Translations under genes and position numbers: made by a program
The notes under the pieces: generated by a model
Databases searched by the model: none
Seen by the model: only the letters and a program-made list of their open reading frames with translations
What the model was told of the DNA's origin: nothing
Source: Bacteroidia bacterium
GTDB lineage: Bacteria; Bacteroidota; Bacteroidia; Bacteroidales; Azobacteroidaceae
Direction of reading: 5' to 3'
DNA: 42,733 bases
Assembly: GCA_025996895.1 (NCBI GenBank)
Contig: BNTW01000014.1
Span: 1 to 42,733 of the forward strand
Shown: in pieces, positions 1 to 7,863 of the stretch
Position numbering within the stretch: the stretch's first letter is position 1
Layout of the letters: each line of letters starts with the position of its first letter

Positions 1-1
1 T

Positions 2-364
2 GGAGGAGGCAGCAATAGCAGTTGTCATTATGTTGTAAAAGAGCAATTTAAGAGGCTTGCTATGGAATTGCAAATGGAAATTGTGGTTGCGCATTATCCA
101 CCCTATTGTTCAAAATGGAATCCGATTGAGCACAAGGCTTTTAGCTATATCAGCAGAAAATGGAGTGGAGTTGTATTTAAAAATCACGAAATAGTCAAAG
201 AATTGGCAGAGGAAACAACCACTAAAACCGGTTTTTCCGTGAAAGCATATATTAACACAAAACAGTACGAAATTGGCAGAAAAGCTTCTGAAGAATTTAT
301 GCAAACAATGCCTGTTGATTTTAATGATTTTTTACCGAAATGGAACTATAAATTTACTGCTTAA
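2..364 (+). pseudogene. ISAzo13-family transposase, C-terminal part (cut by window edge)
   Basis: The reading frame is open from base 2 with no start codon in the window, so this is the last 120 codons of a longer gene. It contains the segment HYPPYCSKWNPIEH, typical of the DDE transposase of the ISAzo13 (Rhodopirellula-type) family, where the Glu of NPIEH is the third catalytic acid. It ends with LPKWNY near the C terminus, also typical of the family. An internal ATG at 62 gives an open 100-codon frame but is not the true start. The right end of the element should lie shortly after 364; I could not define a terminal inverted repeat because the left end is absent. Whether the full gene is intact cannot be judged. 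The family call rests on recalled motifs. Confidence 0.8.
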
Positions 365-488
365 AAATCAAAACTATTATAAGTTATTTATTTTTCGTTA
401 CTTAACTATGAATTTAGGTTGTACGGCCATTCAATATACTGGAGGAAAACGGTTAGACGCATTGAATGAAAACTTGTTGCTTCTATGA

Positions 489-650
489 ATTATCCTTTTA
501 TTTGGACAGCAAATATCTAATTTTCAAGTGAATGTGCTGGATTTGCCACCCCAAATAACTCTTTTAGTCGATGGTCTGATAGGAATGGATTTTCTGACCA
601 AATTTAAATCTCCGAAAATTGATTTTGAAACAAATACCATAGATATATAA
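489..650 (+). pseudogene. Retropepsin-like aspartic protease remnant (C-terminal end)
   Basis: A frame with no start codon runs from just after a stop at 486-488 to the TAA at 648-650. It reads as the C-terminal end of a retropepsin-like (clan AA) aspartic protease: a LPP...DGLIGMDFL segment followed by KIDFETNTIDI, matching the family pattern of a hydrophobic-Gly-Met-Asp-Phe-Leu strand and a final beta strand. The catalytic DTG part is missing upstream, where the transposase gene lies. The simplest reading is a host gene truncated or eroded beside the insertion sequence. Only about 50 residues remain, so the family call is tentative. Confidence 0.45.
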
Positions 651-651
651 A

Positions 652-1419
652 TTAAATCAGTGAGTACAGCCTTTTCACCGCCTCTTTCGGGCTGTCCGTT
701 TCCTTCAATAAACTGATAAATTTGCTGCCGATGATTGCTCCTGAGGCACCGGCAAATGCTGCCTGCAAAGTTTCTTTATTGGAAATGCCGAAACCGATCA
801 GGCGGGGATTGTGCAACCCTAATGCGTTGATACGTTGGAAATAAGCCTGTTTGCTCTCGTCGAAACTTTTTTGTGCGCCGGTGGTCGCCGCCGAAGAAAC
901 CATGTAAATAAATCCGTCCGTATGCTCGTCAATCAAGCGGATACGCTCTTCAGACGTTTCGGGCGTAATCAACATAATAATTCGCAAATCGTAGCGGTCG
1001 GCAACCGGCTTGTATTCCTTCACATAATCGTTGAACGGCAGGTCGGGAATAATCATGCCCGAAACGCCGGATGCCTGACAGGCTTGGCAAAAACGCTCAA
1101 AACCGTACTGCATAATCGGGTTTAAATAGCCCATCAGGATAAGCGGAATGCGAACTTCGGCGCGGATAGAAGCTAATTGCGAAAAAAGGAGCGACAACTT
1201 CATGCCGTTGCGCAACGCAATCGTACTGCTTTCCTGTATCACTACTCCGTCGGCCATCGGGTCGGAAAACGGAATGCCGACCTCGATCAGGTCAATGCCG
1301 TTAGCTTGCAACTCGTTGATAATCATTGCCGTATCGTTCAATTTCGGAAATCCGGCTGTGAAATAAACCGACAAAATATTTTGCTGCTTCTGTTGAAATA
1401 ATGCGTTAATCTTGTTCAT
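652..1419 (-). CDS. trpA: Tryptophan synthase alpha chain
   Basis: 255 aa, a normal length. TrpA cleaves indole-3-glycerol phosphate to indole and glyceraldehyde 3-phosphate and passes indole to TrpB through the alpha2-beta2 tunnel. The TIM-barrel motifs are clear: [13 protein letters not shown] near residues 46-58 carries the two catalytic acids (Glu46 and Asp57), and GFGIS near residue 209 belongs to the phosphate-binding side. It is the last gene of the trp operon; its start lies 10 nt after the trpF stop. No convincing terminator is visible between its stop and the protease remnant. Confidence 0.97.
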   Translation of the reverse strand: MNKINALFQQKQQNILSVYFTAGFPKLNDTAMIINELQANGIDLIEVGIPFSDPMADGVVIQESSTIALRNGMKLSLLFSQLASIRAEVRIPLILMGYLNPIMQYGFERFCQACQASGVSGMIIPDLPFNDYVKEYKPVADRYDLRIIMLITPETSEERIRLIDEHTDGFIYMVSSAATTGAQKSFDESKQAYFQRINALGLHNPRLIGFGISNKETLQAAFAGASGAIIGSKFISLLKETDSPKEAVKRLYSLI

Positions 1420-1429
1420 AATTGTTCCT

Positions 1430-2104
1430 TTAATTGTTTATTAATTCGATAAAGCGGGCGATTTTATTGATGTCTTTCTTTCCCGCTTTGATTTCAAATT
1501 TACTGTTTATATCAATCGCATATAAAGAATGGAGAGTTAATTGTTTAATTGTTTTTGCGTCTTCCAAATCAATGCCTCCACTCAGGAAAAACGGCGTTTG
1601 TCCGGCGTATTCGGACAACATTTTCCAGTCGAATTTTTTCCCTGACCCGCCGTGTTGAGGCGTTTTCGTGTCAAAAAGAAAATAATCGCAAACGCTTTCA
1701 TAATCAGCCGTTTGTCGTAAATCAGCGGCATTTTCAATTGGAAAGACTTTGATAATTGTGCATTTGTCATTGCGGCTGGTTTGTTTGTCATTGCGGCGAA
1801 GGCCGCAATCCCCTGATAAACTCTCTTTCAGTTTTCTGCAAAATTCCGGAGTTTCCGTTCCGTGCAATTGGACGGTCTGCAGTCTGTATTTTTGGATTTT
1901 TTCCAAAATATAATCGAGGTCTTTATCCACAAAAACACCGGTCAAACGAATAGAAGACGGAATATTCGGCAAATCCGTTGCTTCCAAACCGCCCGCATAG
2001 CGCGGCGATTTTTCATAGAAAATCAAGCCCATGTAATCAATCGCTAACCGGCTCAATTCCTGAATGTTATCGGGGTGTTTCAGCCCGCAAACTTTTATCT
2101 TCAT
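1430..2104 (-). CDS. trpF: Phosphoribosylanthranilate isomerase with in-frame repeat insertion
   Basis: 224 aa, somewhat longer than usual. TrpF converts N-(5-phosphoribosyl)anthranilate to CdRP. The KVCGLK motif at the N terminus carries the general base Cys6, and FDTKT carries the general acid Asp145. Residues of roughly 98-114 ([17 protein letters not shown]) do not look like TrpF and coincide with a copy of the dispersed gtcattgcggc...gccgcaatccc repeat at 1766-1815; removing them joins two segments that read as normal TrpF (LKESL and CTIIKVFPI). The catalytic residues are unaffected and the frame stays open, so the enzyme is probably active. About 59 nt separate it from trpC, and that gap holds another copy of the repeat. 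Confidence 0.94.
   Translation of the reverse strand: MKIKVCGLKHPDNIQELSRLAIDYMGLIFYEKSPRYAGGLEATDLPNIPSSIRLTGVFVDKDLDYILEKIQKYRLQTVQLHGTETPEFCRKLKESLSGDCGLRRNDKQTSRNDKCTIIKVFPIENAADLRQTADYESVCDYFLFDTKTPQHGGSGKKFDWKMLSEYAGQTPFFLSGGIDLEDAKTIKQLTLHSLYAIDINSKFEIKAGKKDINKIARFIELINN
1766..1815. repeat. Palindromic repeat A inside trpF
   Basis: The segment starts with a half copy (gtcattgcggctgg) followed by a full copy, gtcattgcggc-gaa-ggccgcaatcccc. The arms ttgcggc and gccgcaa are complementary. It is translated within trpF as about 17 extra residues between otherwise normal TrpF segments. Confidence 0.8.
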
Positions 2105-2118
2105 TTTTCTCTCTTTTT

Positions 2119-2147
2119 TGTCATTGCGGGCTTGACCCGCAATCTCC
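2119..2147. repeat. Palindromic repeat A between trpC and trpF
   Basis: gtcattgcgggctt-gacccgcaatctcc, with arms ttgcgggc/gacccgcaa. It fills most of the trpC-trpF gap, the only sizeable gap downstream of trpE within the operon. On the transcript it could form a short hairpin but has no T-run. Confidence 0.8.
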
Positions 2148-2163
2148 TCATTATCGTTAATAA

Positions 2164-2976
2164 TTAATGTTTTTCTTGGGATTGCGGCTTTCGCCGCAAT
2201 GACAGTATGAACGCTCGTAATGTTTCCGCCGGATTGTCCGTTTTCATAAAATATTCTCCCATCAAAAAGCCTTTAAAACCCTCTTTCCGCAACCGAACAA
2301 CCGTTTCTGCACTCGAAATCCCGCTTTCGGAGATTTTGACAAATCCATCCGGTATTTTGTGTGCCAACTCGATGGTATGTTGAATTTGCGTATCAAACGT
2401 TTTCAAATCGCGATTGTTGATACCGACCACGTTGATGTCCGGCTGAATATAAGCTAATTCCGCTTCACTGTGAATTTCCAACAGGACTTCCATCTTCAAA
2501 TCGTGGGCAATTTGCGCGAAATGCCGGACTTCGTCTTTCGTTAAACACGCGGCTATTAACAAGATAACATCTGCTCCCAACACTTTCGACTGATAGATTT
2601 GATATTCATCAACGATAAAATCTTTACGCAAAAAGGGAAGATTATCGACCGCTTTCCGCGCTTTTTTGAAATCGAAAAAACGCCCGCCGAAAAATTCCAT
2701 ATCAGTCAAAATAGATACTGCCGTTGCGCCTGCTTCGGCATAACCTTTCACGACTTCTTTCGCCACTGCACCGGAATTTATCCAGCCTTTCGACGGCGAT
2801 TTGCGCTTGAACTCGGCGATAATTCCGCTGTCGGATTTTTGCAACGCTTCTTTGAAAGAAATCGGTTGATGTCCGGTCAAGTCCAAAAAATCGCTCAGGT
2901 AATCCATTGGCATTTCTTCTTTCTGCTTTGCCACTTCGAGGCGTTTATGGGCGCAAATTGTTTCTAAAATATTCAT
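2164..2976 (-). CDS. trpC: Indole-3-glycerol phosphate synthase
   Basis: 270 aa from the chosen start. TrpC closes the ring of CdRP to give indole-3-glycerol phosphate. Visible motifs are EFKRKSPSKGWI with the catalytic Lys, EFFGG, LRKDFIVDEYQI, GINNRDLKTF and SESGIS. A longer open frame reaches 3054, but the start at 2976 gives the family N terminus (MNILETICAHKR) and an ATGA overlap with the trpD stop, so I prefer it. The last residues (LSLRRKPQS and onward) are encoded by a copy of repeat A at 2178-2205, which has replaced the normal 3' end and supplied a new C-terminal tail. Confidence 0.96.
   Translation of the reverse strand: MNILETICAHKRLEVAKQKEEMPMDYLSDFLDLTGHQPISFKEALQKSDSGIIAEFKRKSPSKGWINSGAVAKEVVKGYAEAGATAVSILTDMEFFGGRFFDFKKARKAVDNLPFLRKDFIVDEYQIYQSKVLGADVILLIAACLTKDEVRHFAQIAHDLKMEVLLEIHSEAELAYIQPDINVVGINNRDLKTFDTQIQHTIELAHKIPDGFVKISESGISSAETVVRLRKEGFKGFLMGEYFMKTDNPAETLRAFILSLRRKPQSQEKH
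2178..2205. repeat. Palindromic repeat A forming the 3' end of trpC
   Basis: gggattgcggctttcgccgcaatgac, with arms attgcggc/gccgcaat. In the trpC frame it is read as LSLRRKPQS, so the C terminus of the enzyme derives from the repeat. Confidence 0.8.
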
Positions 2977-3971
2977 TTGTTTATTTTTAAAAACTTTTCC
3001 AATGCCCTTTTTGCTTTCCCCGCTTCCAACGATTCTTGCGCAATCGCTACACAATCAAGCAAATCGCGTTCCGGCTCAATCGTCTGAATAGCTACCGCTG
3101 CATTTATCAGCACTACATTTTTTTGCGACTCGGTAGCGGTATTGTTCAGCACGTTGTCGAAAATCAAGGCGGCTTCTTGCGGGGTGTTTCCGCCGAACAG
3201 TTCGTTCGGATTGGCGCGCCGGAAGCCCAGTTGTTCGGGCGTATAGATAGATTCTTCCTTTTTATTGATAATCTTGAATGTGTCGGTGAGTGAAACCTCG
3301 TCGTAGCCGTCCAGACTATGCACAATCGAAAAATCATTTCCGCTTTCCTGATAGATGTAATTGTACAGACGCGCCATTTTCAAATCATACACGCCCAGCA
3401 CTTGGCGTTTGGGTATTAACGGATTGACCAAGGGACCCAAAATATTAAAAAACGTTTTGACGGCCAATGCTTTGCGCACCGGTGCAACGGTTTTCAATGC
3501 CAAATTAAACAATGGCGCGTGCAAATAAGCGATGTTGGTTTCTTCCAGCGATTTTTTATGTAAATCGACTTCGCGCGAAAACTTGACACCGTGTTCTTCC
3601 ATTACGTTCGATGCTCCGCTGACCGAAGTCGCGCCGAAATTGCCGTGTTTCACGACTTTATAACCTGCGCCCGCTGTTACAAAACAGGCTGCGGTCGAGA
3701 TGTTGAACGTGTTTTTGCCGTCCCCGCCCGTTCCGACAATATCAATCGGATTGAATTCGCGCAACGCATCTACATTGACGCGCATTTCCAACAAGGCCTC
3801 ACGAAAGCCCAAAATTTCCTCCACACTGATGTTCCGCATAAAATATACGGTAATAAAGGCGGCAATCTGGCTGTCGTTGTACTCGCCCTGCGCCATATTC
3901 GTCAATATCCGTTTCGCTTCGTCGCGCGTGAGATATTGATGTTCAAACAAACGATTTAATATTGCTTTCAT
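2973..3971 (-). CDS. trpD: Anthranilate phosphoribosyltransferase
   Basis: 332 aa, a normal length. TrpD transfers phosphoribose from PRPP to anthranilate. The PRPP/metal-binding GTGGDGKNTFNIST and the KHGNFGATSVSGASNVMEEHG segment are clear, the latter a Bacteroidota-type version of the usual KHGNR...SGSAD motif. It overlaps the trpG stop and the trpC start by 4 nt each (ATGA), which implies tight translational coupling in the middle of the operon. Confidence 0.97.
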   Translation of the reverse strand: MKAILNRLFEHQYLTRDEAKRILTNMAQGEYNDSQIAAFITVYFMRNISVEEILGFREALLEMRVNVDALREFNPIDIVGTGGDGKNTFNISTAACFVTAGAGYKVVKHGNFGATSVSGASNVMEEHGVKFSREVDLHKKSLEETNIAYLHAPLFNLALKTVAPVRKALAVKTFFNILGPLVNPLIPKRQVLGVYDLKMARLYNYIYQESGNDFSIVHSLDGYDEVSLTDTFKIINKKEESIYTPEQLGFRRANPNELFGGNTPQEAALIFDNVLNNTATESQKNVVLINAAVAIQTIEPERDLLDCVAIAQESLEAGKAKRALEKFLKINK

Positions 3972-4558
3972 ATTTTTCTTTCACTTAAAAAAAATTCCAA
4001 AATATTTTTCCCTTCCGGTGTTAAAATCGATTCGGGGTGAAACTGAACGCCATGCACATCGAATAGCTTGTGTTTCAACGCCATAATTTGCCCTTCTTCG
4101 TCGATGGCTGTGATTTCCAATTCGGCCGGAAAATCTTCGTGCGAAACGATCCACGAATGATAACGTCCGACCGTCAGGGCTGTCATGGCGGGCTTGACCC
4201 GCCATCCCCTGAAAATAGAGTCTTTCGCAATGATTTCTACCGGCGTGGCAACGCCATGATAAACGTCCTGCAAGTTGATGAGTTTTCCGCCAAACGCTTC
4301 GGCAATGGCCTGATGTCCCAGACAAACGCCCAGAATGCTTTTGCTCGGTGCAAAGCGTTGAATTAAAGGCAGTAACAATCCCGCTTCGGACGGAATACCC
4401 GGTCCGGGCGATAGAATGATTTTATCAAACCGCTCGACTTCGTCTAACGAAATCTTATCGTTCCGATGCACTTCTACCTCATTGTAACCCAATTCCTTAA
4501 CCAAATGTAACAGGTTGTAAGTGAATGAGTCGTAATTATCGAATAGTAATATTTTCAT
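3968..4558 (-). CDS. trpG: Anthranilate synthase, glutamine amidotransferase subunit, with in-frame repeat insertion
   Basis: 196 aa from ATG 4558. TrpG hydrolyses glutamine and delivers ammonia to TrpE. The class-I triad is present: Cys79 in GVCLGHQ, and His174 and Glu176 in QFHPES. The frame is open to 4588, but the start at 4558 gives the standard MKILLFDNYDSFTYN N terminus and sits right after the trpE stop. Residues of about 118-127 (GWRVKPAMTA) lie where the family has a few residues between the F-x-G and VGRYHSW motifs; they are encoded by a copy of repeat A at 4182-4208. The insertion falls in a surface-like loop before the conserved RYHSW segment, so function is probably kept. Confidence 0.95.
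   Translation of the reverse strand: MKILLFDNYDSFTYNLLHLVKELGYNEVEVHRNDKISLDEVERFDKIILSPGPGIPSEAGLLLPLIQRFAPSKSILGVCLGHQAIAEAFGGKLINLQDVYHGVATPVEIIAKDSIFRGWRVKPAMTALTVGRYHSWIVSHEDFPAELEITAIDEEGQIMALKHKLFDVHGVQFHPESILTPEGKNILEFFLSERKI
4182..4208. repeat. Palindromic repeat A inside trpG
   Basis: gtcatggcgggctt-gacccgccatccc, with arms atggcggg/cccgccat. Both arms differ from the usual attgcggg at the matching position, so the pairing is kept by a compensatory change. It is translated in trpG as GWRVKPAMT. Confidence 0.8.
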
Positions 4559-4559
4559 A

Positions 4560-5972
4560 TCAATTAATAATTGTTTCTGCGGTGTCAATTGCTTTTTTCA
4601 ACGCACCCAATTTATTATTTACCTCTTGCAATTCGGATGTTTCCACCGAACGCGAAACGATGCCCGCGCCTGCCTGATAGTACAAAACATTGTTTTTGCT
4701 GATAAACGAGCGGATCGTAATTGCCTGATTGAGGTCGCCATTCAGCCCGATGTAACCGATACAACCGCCATACGCTCCGCGATTGTGTGGCTCAATTTCC
4801 CTAATCAATTCCATCGCGCGGATTTTCGGGGCACCCGACAGCGTTCCCGCCGGAAACGTATCGGCATAGATCTTAATGGTATTACTGCCTTTTTCCACCT
4901 CACCGACCACCCGCGAAACCAAGTGGATCACGTGCGAATAATACTGAATTTCCTTGTAAAAATCCAAATGAACGTGATGGGTGTTTTTGCTCAAATCGTT
5001 GCGTGCCAAATCGACCAACATCACGTGCTCGGCATTTTCTTTGGGGTCTTCCAGCAATTGTTGCGCCAACTTTTGGTCTTTTTCGTCGTCGCCGGTGCGC
5101 CGGAAAGTCCCCGCAATCGGGTCGATGTACGCTTGTCCTTTTGCAATCCGGCAGTGCGTTTCGGGGCTGGAACCAAAAATCCGGAACGCGCCGAAATCGA
5201 AATAGAACAAATACGGCGAAGGATTTATCGACCGGAGCGCGCGATATACCTTAAAATCGTCGCCCGAAAAAGCCTGCGAAAAACAGCGTGAAAGCACGAT
5301 TTGGAACACGTCGCCACGCTTGCAGTGCTGAACGCCCCGGCTTACCATTTTTTTGTAATCATCGTCGGTAATCGTCGAATGTTCTTCCCCTTTGGTCGTA
5401 AAATTATAAGACGCATAATTGCGATTGTTCAAAATTCCCAGCACTTCGTTCATTCGGCTCGTTTCGCCTTCTACGATATTTTCAATCAGTGTCATTTCGT
5501 TGCGAAAATGATTGACGACAATAATATAACGATAAAAAAGGTAAATGATTTCGGGAATGTCATTTGCGCCGGTATCTGCCTTTTTCGTCTGAATATCTTC
5601 AAAATACGTCACGGCATCATACGACGTATAACCGAAAAAACCATTATAACCGGTTGTATTTTGGTTGTCCCGGATTTCAAACGAATGGATAAATTCGTTA
5701 AGCAATTGCGCAATGGTTTCCGTTGGTGTGATCGTTTTTTCTTCTACCGTTTCGTCGGGGTATTTCAACCGTAAATGGTTTTCCTTCACTTCAAAGCACG
5801 CAATAGGATTTAGCCCGATAAAGGAAACGGAGTTTTCGTTGCCGTGAAAATCCGAAGATTCCAACAATACGCTTTCGGGATAAACATCGCGCACCTTCAA
5901 ATACATGCTGACCGGCGTTTGCAAATCCGCCAAAATCGTTTTACTTTTTGTATTGATAATCGTCTTTTTCAT
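4560..5972 (-). CDS. trpE: Anthranilate synthase component I
   Basis: 470 aa. TrpE converts chorismate plus ammonia (from TrpG) to anthranilate. The N terminus has LLESSDF, the family segment that forms the tryptophan feedback site. The catalytic half shows IDPIAGTFRRTGDDEKD, LVDLARNDL, GTLSGAPKIRAMELI and YGGCIGYIGLNGD. Feedback inhibition by Trp is therefore expected in addition to attenuation upstream. The start is separated from the trpB stop by 10 nt and is directly preceded by a block of heptanucleotide repeats. It abuts trpG with 1 nt between. Confidence 0.97.
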   Translation of the reverse strand: MKKTIINTKSKTILADLQTPVSMYLKVRDVYPESVLLESSDFHGNENSVSFIGLNPIACFEVKENHLRLKYPDETVEEKTITPTETIAQLLNEFIHSFEIRDNQNTTGYNGFFGYTSYDAVTYFEDIQTKKADTGANDIPEIIYLFYRYIIVVNHFRNEMTLIENIVEGETSRMNEVLGILNNRNYASYNFTTKGEEHSTITDDDYKKMVSRGVQHCKRGDVFQIVLSRCFSQAFSGDDFKVYRALRSINPSPYLFYFDFGAFRIFGSSPETHCRIAKGQAYIDPIAGTFRRTGDDEKDQKLAQQLLEDPKENAEHVMLVDLARNDLSKNTHHVHLDFYKEIQYYSHVIHLVSRVVGEVEKGSNTIKIYADTFPAGTLSGAPKIRAMELIREIEPHNRGAYGGCIGYIGLNGDLNQAITIRSFISKNNVLYYQAGAGIVSRSVETSELQEVNNKLGALKKAIDTAETIIN

Positions 5973-5976
5973 TTTT

Positions 5977-6018
5977 CGTAATTTATAAATTATAATTCGT
6001 AATTTGTAATTCGTAATT
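5977..6018. repeat. Heptanucleotide tandem repeat before trpE
   Basis: Six units of the plus-strand heptamer cgtaatt and variants (tataaat, tataatt, tgtaatt). On the coding strand these read AATTACG-type units ending 4 nt before the trpE ATG. The block also encodes about the last 12 residues and the stop of trpB ([10 protein letters not shown]), which do not look like a TrpB C terminus. Confidence 0.85.
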
Positions 6019-7188
6019 AATATAGGTTTCCATGTCTTTATCGCCTCGCCCCGAAAGGCAGAGCACGATTATATCTTCTTTTTTAAATTTCTTTTTCCCG
6101 AAAATCCCCAACGCATGGGCGGACTCCAGTGCGGGAATAATGCCTTCCAACCGGGTAAGTTCCATCGCGGCGGCCAATGCTTCGTTGTCGTCGATAGCCA
6201 GCACTTCCGAACGTCCCTGACGCACCATGTTGGCGTGCATCGGCCCGATTCCGGGATAATCCAAGCCGGCCGAAATCGAATACGGCTCTTGAATTTGTCC
6301 GTCCGCGTCCTGCATCAGAAGTGTTTTTGCCCCGTGAATAATGCCCGTCCTTCCTAATTGAATGGTCGCAGCCGATTCGCCCGAATCCACTCCTTTGCCT
6401 GCTGCTTCCGCCAGCACAATTTTCACGCGCGGGTCGTCTAAATATTCGTAGATGGTTCCGCCGGCATTGCTTCCACCTCCCACGCAAGCCACCAGATAGT
6501 CCGGATAATCGCGCCCTTCTTTTTCAATTATTTGCTTCTTAATTTCCTTACTGATAACCGATTGCAGACGAGCAACCAGGTCGGGGTAGGGATGAGGTCC
6601 GACGGTTGAGCCGATAATATAATGTGTATTTGCCGGATGACAGCACCAATCGCGGATGGCCTCGTTGGTCGCGTCTTTCAGCGTTTGATTTCCACTCGTA
6701 ACCGGAACGACCTTTGCGCCCAGCATTTCCATTTTCTGGACATTCAGGTGTTGGCGTTCCACATCGGTTTTGCCCATATACACCACGCACTCCATATTCA
6801 TGAGGGCACAAACGGTGGCGGTCGCGACGCCGTGCTGTCCCGCGCCCGTTTCGGCGATAATGCGGGTTTTACCCATGCGGCGCGCCAGCAAAATCTGTCC
6901 GATGGTATTGTTGATTTTATGCGCACCGGTATGATTTAAATCTTCCCGCTTCAGGTAGATTTTACAGTCGTATTTTTCCGACAAGCGGCGGGCAAAATAG
7001 AGCGGGGTAGGGCGTCCGACATAATCGCTCAGCAACTCGTTATATTCCTTCTGAAACGCGGGGGCTTGCAAAATCGTTTTGTAGGTTTTTCGCAATGTTT
7101 CCACATTCGCATACAGGATTTCAGGAACATACGCCCCGCCAAACTCCCCATAATAGCCCTCTTCATTCACATCAAATTTATTATCCAT
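5983..7188 (-). CDS. trpB: Tryptophan synthase beta chain
   Basis: 401 aa. TrpB is the PLP enzyme that condenses indole with serine. The cofactor lysine is Lys91 in [19 protein letters not shown], the phosphate-binding GGGSNAGG and CLSGRGDKD are also present. It is the first structural gene of the operon, as in other Bacteroidota. The final residues (about [10 protein letters not shown]) are encoded by the AATTACG heptamer block, so its C terminus would change length if the repeat changed copy number. A second heptamer block precedes its ATG, downstream of the attenuator terminator. Confidence 0.97.
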   Translation of the reverse strand: MDNKFDVNEEGYYGEFGGAYVPEILYANVETLRKTYKTILQAPAFQKEYNELLSDYVGRPTPLYFARRLSEKYDCKIYLKREDLNHTGAHKINNTIGQILLARRMGKTRIIAETGAGQHGVATATVCALMNMECVVYMGKTDVERQHLNVQKMEMLGAKVVPVTSGNQTLKDATNEAIRDWCCHPANTHYIIGSTVGPHPYPDLVARLQSVISKEIKKQIIEKEGRDYPDYLVACVGGGSNAGGTIYEYLDDPRVKIVLAEAAGKGVDSGESAATIQLGRTGIIHGAKTLLMQDADGQIQEPYSISAGLDYPGIGPMHANMVRQGRSEVLAIDDNEALAAAMELTRLEGIIPALESAHALGIFGKKKFKKEDIIVLCLSGRGDKDMETYINYELQITNYNL

Positions 7189-7201
7189 ACTAAATTATTT
7201 T

Positions 7202-7229
7202 CGTAATTTGTAATTCGTAATTCGTAATT
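7202..7229. repeat. Heptanucleotide tandem repeat before trpB
   Basis: Four plus-strand heptamers (cgtaatt, tgtaatt, cgtaatt, cgtaatt), read as AATTACG on the coding strand. They lie between the attenuator terminator and the trpB start codon (13 nt from the ATG), in the untranslated leader. Confidence 0.85.
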
Positions 7230-7265
7230 AAAAACAAAGCCCGTTGTGAGTTACAACAGGCCTTT
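7230..7265 (-). terminator. trp operon attenuator terminator
   Basis: On the minus strand AAAGGCCTGTTGT-aactc-ACAACGGGCTTT forms a 12-bp stem (two G-U pairs) with a 5-nt loop, followed by GTTTTT. It sits between the leader peptide and trpB. The loop segment AACTCAC (minus strand, 7252-7246) is exactly complementary to GTGAGTT (7307-7301) at the 3' end of the leader peptide, giving an alternative antiterminator pairing. Confidence 0.88.
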
Positions 7266-7298
7266 ATCTTTATTTTTTTTACTATTGGCACGAAAGTA

Positions 7299-7361
7299 TC
7301 AACTCACTCTTTGATTGAAGAATAAACACCACCACCAATATTTGCTACTTAATTGTATCAT
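7299..7361 (-). CDS. trpL: trp operon leader peptide (three consecutive Trp codons)
   Basis: A 20-codon frame starts at ATG 7361 and ends at TGA 7299-7301. It reads MIQLSSKY-WWW-CLFFNQRVS, with three adjacent TGG codons. It follows a strong promoter and precedes an intrinsic terminator and trpB. Its last codons contain GTGAGTT, which can pair with AACTCAC in the terminator loop. A ribosome stalled at the Trp codons would leave that segment free to form the antiterminator, while a ribosome reaching the stop codon would cover it and let the terminator form. This is the logic of the enterobacterial trpL attenuator; the peptide itself needs no other function. Three Trp in 20 residues placed exactly here is very unlikely by chance. 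Confidence 0.9.
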   Translation of the reverse strand: MIQLSSKYWWWCLFFNQRVS

Positions 7362-7390
7362 TTACTTTCTTTTTGTATCTGTACCGGCGA

Positions 7391-7421
7391 CAAAGATAGA
7401 CAAAAAAAATGAAAAAACAAA
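7391..7421 (-). promoter_or_regulatory. trp operon promoter (Bacteroidota type)
   Basis: On the minus strand TTTG (7421-7418), a 19-nt spacer, then TATCTTTG (7398-7391): an exact match to the primary Bacteroidota consensus TTTG-N19-TAnnTTTG. Transcription would start around 7385, giving a leader of about 200 nt that includes trpL and the attenuator. Confidence 0.85.
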
Positions 7422-7460
7422 TAAATTCGATTTTATTTTTGGCGTCCAAGGATGTTTTTT

Positions 7461-7476
7461 TGGCACGCTCTTTGCT
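7461..7476 (+). promoter_or_regulatory. Sigma-54 promoter of giant surface protein 1
   Basis: TGGCACG-ctct-TTGCT, a full match to the RpoN consensus TGGCACG-N4-TTGCW, with GG at 7462-7463 and GC 12 nt downstream. The same 16 bases recur before the second paralog. The predicted start is near 7487, about 420 nt upstream of the start codon. An activator of the NtrC type would be needed. Confidence 0.82.
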
Positions 7477-7630
7477 ATATCCTATCTTCGTAACAATTTG
7501 TGATGCGAATAATTCTTAAAAAAAAGCGTGATTTATGTTGTAAAACATATAAAGTTATTTTAAAAAATGAAAAATAATATGCTACACACACACATTACTC
7601 ACCTGGCGGTTTAACAAAAATTCACACGCT

Positions 7631-7655
7631 ACGCGGCCTGTAACGCGTCTTTTTT
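7631..7655 (+). terminator. Terminator-like hairpin in leader 1
   Basis: ACGCG-gcctgtaa-CGCGT followed by CTTTTTT. The stem is short (5 bp) and on its own would be a weak terminator. The equivalent place in leader 2 keeps a 5-bp stem with different bases and the same T-run, so a role in premature termination or leader folding is possible. Confidence 0.4.
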
Positions 7656-7710
7656 CTCATGCGCGTAATATACAAAAAATATTTTTAATACGCAATATTT
7701 CCGGCGTCCG

Positions 7711-7765
7711 TCATTGCGAAGGCGGACAACAATCTGTCATTGCGGGCTTGACCCGCAATCCCCTG
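7711..7765. repeat. Palindromic repeat A in leader 1
   Basis: A half copy (gtcattgcgaaggcgg) followed by a full copy, gtcattgcgggctt-gacccgcaatcccc. It accounts for most of the 58-nt length difference between leader 1 and leader 2, so it was inserted or lost after the two copies separated. Confidence 0.8.
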
Positions 7766-7768
7766 TTT

Positions 7769-7858
7769 CCCCCCAGCCCCCTAAAGGGGGAGAAAAAGCC
7801 CTTGCAAAATTGTGCGCTGCCACTCCCTCCCCTTCGGGGGAGGGATGGGGTGGGGTTT
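7769..7858. repeat. Bipartite C/G-rich repeat B in leader 1
   Basis: Two palindromes, CCCCCAGCCCCCTAAAGGGGG and a second C-rich/G-rich pair centred on ctccccttcgggggag, joined by about 35 nt (agcccttgcaaaattgtgcg...). It is nearly identical to 21519-21606 and has the same architecture as the element inside the second giant gene at 22049-22144. Confidence 0.8.
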
Positions 7859-7863
7859 TCTTC

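Noticed and set aside
273..488. 71-codon plus-strand frame overlapping the transposase end
   Set aside because: Overlaps the true transposase frame and shows no protein-like features; the following protease remnant is in another frame.
2976..3054. Upstream extension of trpC by 26 codons
   Set aside because: The extension lies inside trpD and lacks TrpC-like sequence; the inner ATG gives the family N terminus and an ATGA overlap.
7285..7300. TTGGCACG half site on the plus strand in the trp leader
   Set aside because: Has no TTGC at the -12 distance; it is part of the leader between trpL and the terminator.
7315..7503. 62-codon plus-strand frame beginning MKNKHHHQYLLL
   Set aside because: It lies antisense to the trp leader peptide and promoter (its HHH is the reverse of the WWW codons) and runs over the sigma-54 site; no homology signs.
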